This document shows, in pieces, positions 48,966 to 58,400 of a stretch of 64,000 nucleotides of DNA. This stretch comes from Marisa cornuarietis. Its lineage: Eukaryota; Mollusca; Gastropoda; Architaenioglossa; Ampullariidae. The position numbers and the translations under genes were made by a program. Location: assembly GCA_004794655.1 (NCBI GenBank), contig SMMW01000148.1, positions 558,001-622,000 of the forward strand. The letters run 5' to 3'. The first letter of the stretch is position 1. Each line of letters begins with the position of its first letter. A model generated the notes under the pieces. It ran no database searches and was not told the origin of the DNA. It saw only the letters and a program-made list of their open reading frames with translations.

Positions 48966-51900
48966 ATCATCTTCTTCTTCTTCGGGGCGAGGAACCAACT
49001 TCTCGCCCGACTTCTCGCCCCACCGTTATCTACTCCGATGAACATTTCCGACTGCAGGGTATTAAACCTGGGAAAAAACTTCTCACAAGATAGCCGTTGT
49101 GTGTCTGAGAGCTGACAACCTCCTACAGGCTCCACAAAGAGAATATCTTCTCACCTCCAGCTACTGATCCAGTACCCCCCTCCCCCCAACACACACACAC
49201 ACACACCATACACTTCTAGGAGCTTATTAAGTTCCAGTTACTGGGCCAACACCCCCATCGTAGGCATGCATGTTTGTGTACTTGCCTGTCTCTTTTACGA
49301 CTTTTTAACTTGTGAAGCCTAACTCTGGACGACTTTTGCTGCAGTGTGCTACAATATTTACTTGCCCCTATTCCAAACCTGTTACAAAACTTCAGTTGTG
49401 TCCACCTCGGGCTTTCATAACCGTCGAAACGTTATTTGCGATGTCAGAGGGCTCACGTATCGTGCGCAGATGTCGTTGTACCTCTGTCACTATTAGATTT
49501 TGACCGGAGTCTGCGGGGAGATTACTCAGGTGTGCGTGCAGGTTACCATCAAGCCAGTGTGCAGAAAAGAACATACGCCGATCTTTGACCTAGCCGTCAC
49601 GTCGTAACCTCATTCAACGTGATTTTATCGACCCACAGCGCCAGGCATGATGAGGAAAGGACCGGGGATTATGTGAGTGTGGGGGAGGGGGAGGATGCAG
49701 GTGACTGACGGCCGCAGGGGGTGCTCAGGTGAGAAGAGCTGAACGCCTCCAGCATTATAACTGGCCGATCGATTTGCAAAGGGCCACAAATCGCGGCGCG
49801 GGCGGCGCTGTCGGACCTCTGAGCCCCGATTAGGTGTAGTTAACGTCTGCCCCCCCCCCCGCCGTTTTCTCTTATCGCCATGGCGTCAAGCTCTCCCCCA
49901 ACACCCCTCCCCCCAACCGCCATTCCCCACTCTTCACATCTTGCGCGCATGTAAAGGAGCTGCGAAACCATGGTGACGATGATGAGAGTATTAATGGTGG
50001 TGGTGTGTTAGTCATGGCGTTAGTGGTGGCTGCTGCTGCTGCTGATGATGATGATGTCAGCTATTGTCCTATTGCTTCTGTTGTTTCTCCCGATGGTGAT
50101 AATGTTTAACGTCGTAAGCTTGGATGCCAGTGTTCCAGATGAATTGTGACAGTTATTTCTTGTCCCATGTTGTCATCTTGCCTTAGCGTTAACAGAGTTG
50201 TGCGAGATCGGCTGGTCTGTAAGTAGGAGGCCCAGCGGATGAGAGCGGCACGATGCGCGTGCTGTGTCTTAACGACAGGCTTTCCCCAGCCCTCCGTCAC
50301 TTGCTGCATCCTCCTCACAACTCACACCTCACAGAGACTGTGTGGCCCCATGACTGGCGCACATGTCGGACAAAACCTCATTGCTGCTGAAACCGCCTCC
50401 AGTTCAGCCAGTTCTGGTCTCTTTATGCCAACCCCGAGTGCCAGCATGCAGTCTGATCTAGCTCATAATTAAAACCTCGTTTGCAGACTCGTCCTCCCCT
50501 TGGTACAAGTAGTTTGTCAGAGTGCGGAATATTGCCAGATAATGGTATATTGACGATAGATGCCAACTTGCCTGGTATTGGTGTATTGACAGTATTCCCG
50601 ATCATAGCTAGCATTCAGCGTTTGGAGTACGCTGGAGAGGGGAGATGTACAGAGCAAGGTTGAAGGGACATTATTATGGGCAGACGGAAAAAGCCATCAG
50701 GATACTGCCCTGATGCCAGCCCACTTTAGCAACACCACATTGCTGGCCACTCCATACTGAGGTATCACAGGATCTTGTCTGGCAGTCGTAGTCTGCATGC
50801 GGTCCCGTAGTACCATCAAAGCCTGTGATTCCGGACACACCAGTCGTTTGCTAGCAGTTTCTATTGACTCGTGACTACCAGACGACGGTATCATGATGTC
50901 TGCTTTCTGCCCAAATAACCATTCCAAACTTCTGCTGGGTAGGCGCGAGCTGGCAGCACAACATTAGCCTCCATGTGTAGGGTCAATACAGCTCTGAGTT
51001 TAAACTGTTAGATGGATGTTTACTGGACATTGCAGACGTAGAAGAGGTATTATCTTCTCTCCACTTTCAAGGGAGATACCCCCAAAACAACAAGCGAGTT
51101 TTGGGATTTATGCTCAACTTCTAACATGTGCTTACATGTCTGTTGCCGGTCTGCACGTGCGTAGTATAAAAGTGGAATCAGAGCAGAAAGGTGAAATCTC
51201 GAATGTATATTGTTGGACTGCTGGCTGTTTGCCGAGGTCAACTCTAAGCCTCTCGTGAAGTTGTAGGCTGTCAAGTCGTTTAGTATGATAATAATATACG
51301 AAACCGTGATAAAATTATTAAAAGTCAACAAATTCTTGCAATAAATTTGTTACTTAGTTACTTTTGATTATTATTTTTTGTCTTTTTTGGCAAAAGGCCT
51401 CGACCTCCACTTTTCACAACTTATAGCCAATAAATTGAAAACACAAGTTTTTTGTACATCCGTCAACACGAGAGTTCCCACTGTCTGCTCTTCTTCTCGG
51501 TGTAGATGGTTAAACCGGAAGCCAGTGTGTGCTTTCCCCTCGTTCTAGAAGTTATCGCAAGGGGAAGGGGGCGTAATTCGTCTGCAAACAGTTCAGAGAT
51601 ATGTCCGTCCGTGCTGAAATCCTCACACCAGTATTTAATAGGTGCGCACATGTATTTAGCGCCTTCTGCTGCTATCTAGCGATCTAGACACGCCATCTCC
51701 ACATTATGACATTAATCACTCAGGTGGTTTTTTTAAGACATGCTAGAAGGACACTGACAGTGCTATTTATCGTTAATGTGTCATGAAAACGCACTTACTG
51801 CTGTGCACAAAGTTGTGTGAAAATGTTAAAAAGACCAGGAAGCCCATCGTTTCTAGGCCTGTTTCATGGCAGTAGGCTTCAAGCACATTAGTCTTCTATT

Positions 51901-52413
51901 GTAGCGAGTGAGAAGTGCACCTGAAAATGCAGATTATGGTCTTTGAGTTCACCTTAATGGTGGAGAAAGGTGCTATTGAAATAATCATCATTGTCATTAT
52001 TATTTGTACCAGCGCCATCTTAGATTAAAACAGTTTTCATATAAAGCGAGTATTTTTTTTTTTAGCCTGTCTTTCCCGCATTAAGGGGTCTGTTACTGTG
52101 AACTTCCCGCCAGTGCAGCTCACTGAGCAGTGAATGATAAAGATTTAATATTTTACAAATATTGTGAATAAACATTTTCAGAACATTAGCATGTCCGGCC
52201 TTCAGGAGGACAAACGAGAGAGAAAGAAAAGGGGTAGGGTAGAACATCTTGAGACTCCGCTTGAGGGTGCCACTTGACAGCAATTTGAAATGTTCGGCCA
52301 TGGCATGGGCGACTGTTTGCTTTAACGCCTTGGTGATAATCTTCTTGAAACAGTTTGCCGTGTCGTCAGCGAAGTCGATACGTTCCCTCCCCACCTTCTA
52401 TCCCTTCCCCCTG

Positions 52414-52450
<37 letters not shown>

Positions 52451-55400
52451 ACTTTGCACGTTCTCAGGTGTCACTAACAGGTGAGTGGGTTGCAGGGACA
52501 CAAACAAATGAGATCCATACAGCAGTAAACACCTCTGCACTGTTTCTTTGTGTCCAGGTACACACAGGAAGTTCCGGAGGCCAACTTCCTGAGCCAACAA
52601 CGGCATAACTCCGAGGTCAAGGTTTCCCTCATGCCAGACTACAGCCTCCTGCAGGTGAAGGACACATTGACCCACATGAGACGGGTAGGCCTTTCCATTT
52701 AAAAAAAAAAATTACTCCTTTTTTTTTTTGCAACAAACTATCGACAGAGGCATGCATGTTCTGTTGCTGTTAGCTTTAAGTTTTATGTTTTTCTTGGGTT
52801 GGTCTTCTGTCTTTACACCCGACATCTTGTGTATTGCTGTTTGAAGAAGTTCCAGACCTTTGTTCATTCGAATCCGAATGGAAAGATGATATGGTGCCAC
52901 CAGTCGTCTTGACTGTCATCAATTCCCGCGCTGTGATGGAAAGATGGCCAGCCAAGAGCCCCTGGAGAGGATGTTCACCGCCATTCTCGTCACTTTTGTC
53001 ACTTGAACGAAGGGTCTGTAAGGACAATGTAGGAGGCAGGCACCATTCGAAAAGAAGAAACTCCTAACTTCATTGTCGGATCTTGTTTAGCGCAGTCTCG
53101 CTGTATATTAATAGACATGCTTTGATGGATTGCTAGATGTGCGTACCATGTGATAGTCGATTTCATTCTTACCCGTCTTTTCTGCTCTTTTCTTTCCTGT
53201 CTGCTGAATATTTCTCATTCCCTCCCCCACCCCAGGCGGCTGGCCCTCTCTTTATAGCACAGACCCTCGTCACCTCACAGCCGGTTAGCTCGAGGCTGTT
53301 TTCACATCTTCAGCAATTGCTTTTGCTGTACTCATGTTTAGTCGTAGTAAATAATAATAACAGAACTTTTAGAGAGCATTTCCTTTGCGGATGCGAAGTC
53401 ACTGTGATGCGAGATATTTGAGATATTTCTGATAGAGATGGAGTTTCAGCCGGATTTCAAGCTTAGCGAAGAGAAAAGGCTTAGACGTAGCTGGAAGAAA
53501 AAGAGGAAGAGTTTGTGTTGGGGAACAACCCATCTTCACTGAAATGTTAAGATTCGGCCAGCCTTGCGGCTGTAGTTAGCATTGCAGCTGGAAATATACC
53601 CGACTATCTGCACAACATAGCAGGCAGCATGACCAGCTGAACATATGAGCGGTTGTGGTCTTACAATCAACAGTATACCAACGCTGGCATAGAAAAGTTA
53701 CCTATACCGTTAATAACAATTAACATCAGACTAACTGGCCAACCCTCAGTTGATGCTCAGTACACAGTGACAGCAGAGCGCCTGACTTGGTAAGTACGCA
53801 CAATATGTACCGTACACAAAGACACTGTTGTGCTAAGCACGTGGTCAGTACGCACTGAATAGACCTATTGATGGTCACGTGACGTCACACCGGCGACCAT
53901 CTAACGGATGATATACGTGATACGATTGGTTCCTATTTCAAGTCCATTCTGACCTTCTGAGTGAAGAGAATACTTCCTTTCTTTTCTCCCGCCCCTCTCT
54001 GTCTCTGTCTCTCACTCACACGCGCACTGCTAGTGTAAAATGCGGTTTGAGTTGGTTACTTGTTTAGCGAGAGCGGGATTGTCGGGCGTGAATAGAACAT
54101 CAGTGACGTACAGCTGGAGATCGGAAGAACTGGGGAAGTTGCTTTCGCAGTGCTGAGGTCAGCCTTCCTTATTTCACAATGAATCACTGCTTCCGGCAGT
54201 CATCTCTTTATGTTTTCACACATAGTTCCCCCCGTCACTGTGCCCAAAACCAAGCGCGTGGATGTGATTCTGACATTGCCGAGTCCCGCTCCGCTTGAAC
54301 GTGATCGTAGCAGCTGGTTGTTGGAGGCAGTCGAGGGAAGTTAGTGAATTTCACCGACGGTACTGAAGTACTTCTGTGACCCTGAGGAGGCTTAAGTGTG
54401 GGATTCCTAGGACGATCACACCTTGCTGGAAACCAGTCGAGGTTGAAATCCTGACGAGGGTTGACGATCTCGAGGCGGCTTTCCCACTGTTAGGGCGGCG
54501 ACAAGGAACTGGGGTTTTGCCCACTTCTCGCTCGCCTGGTCTGACGTGACGCGTAGGACAAGTAACCCTCCGACGACTCCCAGTTCCAATCGATTCTGTG
54601 ATCCAAGGCGACAAGCGGAGTAAGGGAGGGACCATGCAAGCGTGGCTTCTACTGGTTGCCGTCGGAATCTTTGTCGTGAGTGTCACTCGCTTTTCTCCTC
54701 TTGTCACTTGGGAAGGCCGCGGGCTCTAAAGTGGTGAGGTGCTTTGTGGATCTCTAGGCGAAATGGCGGCAGTTAGCCCAAGGCTGACAAAGCTGGTTTA
54801 TAGGTTTCTTGCCTGACTGTTGCCATTGTTTTTTACCTGTGTCTCTAGAAGGACTTTCTCCACTTGTTAAGTGTTTTTGAGAGGTTTATTTTGAGAAAGT
54901 CGGAGACAATCCAGGCCCTCTGCGCCTGGTATTTTTTTCTGCAAACGATACCATTTTTGTTTCTCACTCTCTCACTTGCTGTCACACTCTTCGTTCTTAA
55001 TTTCCTCATTACTTCTAGGACTCTGGTATATTTTTGGTATCAGGGCCTGAAAGGATGATATTGAAGGGGAATTTACTTTTGTGTCACCTCAAGGAAACAG
55101 TGTTTTAAATTACTTCATAATGTCAGAAGACCTTACTCATAGGTGTAATTTACACATAAACTGTGACTAGAAAAGAGTACATTGCACTGATAAGAGAAAA
55201 GAACAGATACTTGGAGGGTTATCGGTTAGCAAGATTAAAACCGTCAAGCAGCCAACAGCAGTGGTATGATCATTTCTACTTTATGTTTAATACTGATGAT
55301 CTGCCTGAAAGTTTCAAGATGGAAGAAGAGGGAAATGAAACAAGTAATGATGAACCTCTATTCAGTGATCCACCATCAAGACAAGAAATGATCTTTAGCG

Positions 55401-58400
55401 TGAAGCACCAAAGAAGTGGCAAAAAGTTCTGGTACAAGACAAAGAAGATTATAATAATGTTTTAATTTGTCTATTAAACATATTCAATCTCTTGTTTAAG
55501 AAAGGTAGATTTCTAAGTGAATAGTCAAAGTCCATAATAGTACAAATTTACAAGAAAGGTGATATCAGTCAACCAGCCCGTTAAAATGGTGTTGCATTAA
55601 TAAGTGTACTATGTAAAATCTATAGATGTATGAAACAAGAGACTCAAAAGGTGGGTTGAAATAGAAGACCAGGCTGGCTGTAGCACAATAAACCACATCT
55701 ACACACTTCAGCTATTACACAAAACATTTCTTGAAGCATAAAAAATTATATGTTGCTTTGTAGATTTTAAATGTGTCCTAGACATAGTTAATAGAAATTC
55801 ACTATGGAACATCTTCATGGAAGACTGCAGCAGGCACTGTGTAGTGTAGAGGGTCCAGTTTGTGCATGTGTCAGCATTCTGTATACACTCATTTATTCTG
55901 TCGAGTTGAGTTTGTGCATGTGTTAACATTCTGCATACACATTTAGTTCAATGTCCAAAAGGAGTGCAGCTAAGGTGTTCACTTAGCCTTCTGATGCCCT
56001 TGTTTATCAATAAATTCGCAAGAGAAATAGGTACAAGAGGCAAGCATGGCATCCACCTGCTACCCAAAGCTTCAGAAATCTTTTCGCTGCTCTTGGGTGA
56101 TGCTGCATTAATCTCCGAAACTGTTATTAGACTGAAAAACCAAGTGAATATGTTTAAACAATAAACTTATAGATTAAAGCTGTGAATTTAAATAAATTAA
56201 TATAATGGTTTTCAAAAAAGGGAAGTAATCTCAGGTCACACTAACATTGGTTCTAAGGGAATAAGGAAGTGAAGATGACAAGTAGCTACAAATATCTAGA
56301 AATGTACCTTTCAACCAAGATGAGCTTAAATGTGATATAGGGTGAATTGTGCATGAAAGGTAAAAAAAAGCATGATAGAAGTTTTAAAAGCTCTTAAGAA
56401 AAAAACTGAACTCTAATGATATATTTTTCTTTAGGAAATCCGGTTTTCTTCCAGGTAAAATCATTGTTTACTTACAGGGATAAAATTTGGGGCATGTAGA
56501 AAAATTCACACTTTTGCTGTGAAAGGTCTCTTACCATGTACCCATTCAAATGTCATGTTGTGTGGCCAAATGGGCAGATATATGAGATGCTTTTAAAAAA
56601 TGCACAAGTCTGGCAAACACAATAGGGCTACAGACAAACAAAAAAATTAACAAAAGTTTTGGTATTGTTTTGCTTCAGCCAGTGTAGAGGATAAAATGTT
56701 TGTATCATAATTTAAAATCGTCTTGCTGCATGTTTTTTTAAACCAAAGCAAACGTTCAAAAATAGCAATGAAAAATAACAATGGTGCTCTTCTTCTTTTA
56801 GTGATAATAATATAGTCAGAGAAACGCGTAACGGTCGTAACATCCACATGGCAAAGAAGTGCACTGGCTAGACTGAGAACAAGAACCTTAGGTCTTAATG
56901 CTAGTAAGTGGTCTGAGTCTGATGCAGCAATACAAACAGACTGCCTGTGAAATATGTACTTTCCTTCAAAAACCTAACACAAAGAGAGTAGAGGAGGTAC
57001 TTACCCAAAGAAATGGAGATCATAGTATCTCTGTAGTAGCATACATACCCGAAGCAAGGAGCATTAGGCCAAAAACAATTCAGGTGGTCACAATATGTAA
57101 CTAATTCTGCAAAGTGGTGCATTAATTTAGGGTATTGTAGACATAAGACTAAGCAAGAATGAGTTAAACAATTATAGCATTCCACAGTGAACAGCAGAGT
57201 GCATTTCTCTATATCATCATGATTCGTTACCATTCACAACCGCCTTTTGTTCACTGTCCACAGAACCTGAGCAGTCTGCTCAATGCCGATATGATGGGTG
57301 ATGAGCCGCACAAACATCAGGGAGCCCACGTCAGTGTCGCCTCCGTCAGCAGCGGCAACTACCACCGCGACTACACCCTCGATGACGAGGAACTTGCCTC
57401 CTATGGCTCATCCGGCTCCGGTTCCGGCAGTGGAGAAAAACCAGAGGTGGATCCAGAGGTTGATGAGGAGGAAACAGGACGTAAGACTGAAGTGAAAACA
57501 GGTGAGTGTCAGTGGCCTAGCCTTGGATACAGTGACTTAGTGCTTGTGCACTTGGACACATTACTGTGGTACTTCAGTAGCTCTGGGGCCAGTTGCACAA
57601 CACATTTCTAATTTTAAACTTTTAGGCCTTAACTCTTTTTAAACAATCAGTTTAAAGTGCACACTACAATTTTAGAACTTTAAAAAATAAAACTGCTTTA
57701 AGTAAGATAAAGTTGTTTAAGTCTGACTTTCCGTCCTGTCAGTACAATTCTTTGTATGTTTTTCTGCAATGCATCAAAATGGCTAAGAAGAGATTTTGCT
57801 TCCTTAGAACAGTTTTAAGGTTTAGAAACGTGTTGTGCAACTGGCCCCCTGTACACTAGATTAGAGCTGTTAAGGTGTAAGTCGCTGGAAAACTTGCCCA
57901 TGCAGTCATTTAAACAGATGTCGAGAGCTCAGGTTTTAAGGATTACAGCGGATTGAGCTCACAGACACACTTAACAGCTTCAAGAGTGTGCATTCTCGCA
58001 ATGTATCGTTTATTAGCGAGATATCAGGTCATCTGTTTATTCTGCTCACTGTGTGCTGTGACAACTTTGTCGAGTTTGAATCCCAGACACTTAATCCCCA
58101 GCCACTTAATCCCCGACACTTAATCCCCAGACACTTAATCCTCAAAATGAAATTTCAACTCAAAAAATTATGAAGTGAATGGAAAATTTAATTAAAATTC
58201 AAATAATTATTTTCATGTAAACATCAAAATAATTTTGACAATTAAAATAAAACTTAACTTCAACATTTATAACATTAGTTCATAGTTTTTACAACCAGTG
58301 GTCTGCTCCTGGTCAGTATGGCCTAGGAACTGGCTGGTTATGTTAGGGAGTCCACCTAGTATCGCCTAGACTAGGGTAGATCGCTAATTGTAAACCCAGC

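Larger units (their letters stand above)
30286..52557 (+). other. Glypican intron E-F (22.3 kb)
   Basis: Starts with a (CT)n tract after the donor. It carries SINE, MITE and satellite insertions annotated separately, plus unremarkable sequence between them. Long open frames such as 40639-41145 (168 codons) and 46333-46818 on the minus strand (161 codons) have no domain I recognise and no supporting splice pattern. I see no nested gene that I can support. Confidence 0.7.
52685..57263 (+). other. Glypican intron F-G
   Basis: 4.6 kb. Contains a 'tatagcgc' relic (53347-53392), a possible promoter and alternative first exon (53873-54675) and a decayed LINE (55140-56650). The 3' half is clearly more AT-rich than the surroundings, in step with the LINE insertion. 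Confidence 0.75.

Noticed and set aside
48860..49135. Minus-strand poly-Asp frame
   Set aside because: Produced by the (CAT)22 repeat. No domain or splice structure around it.
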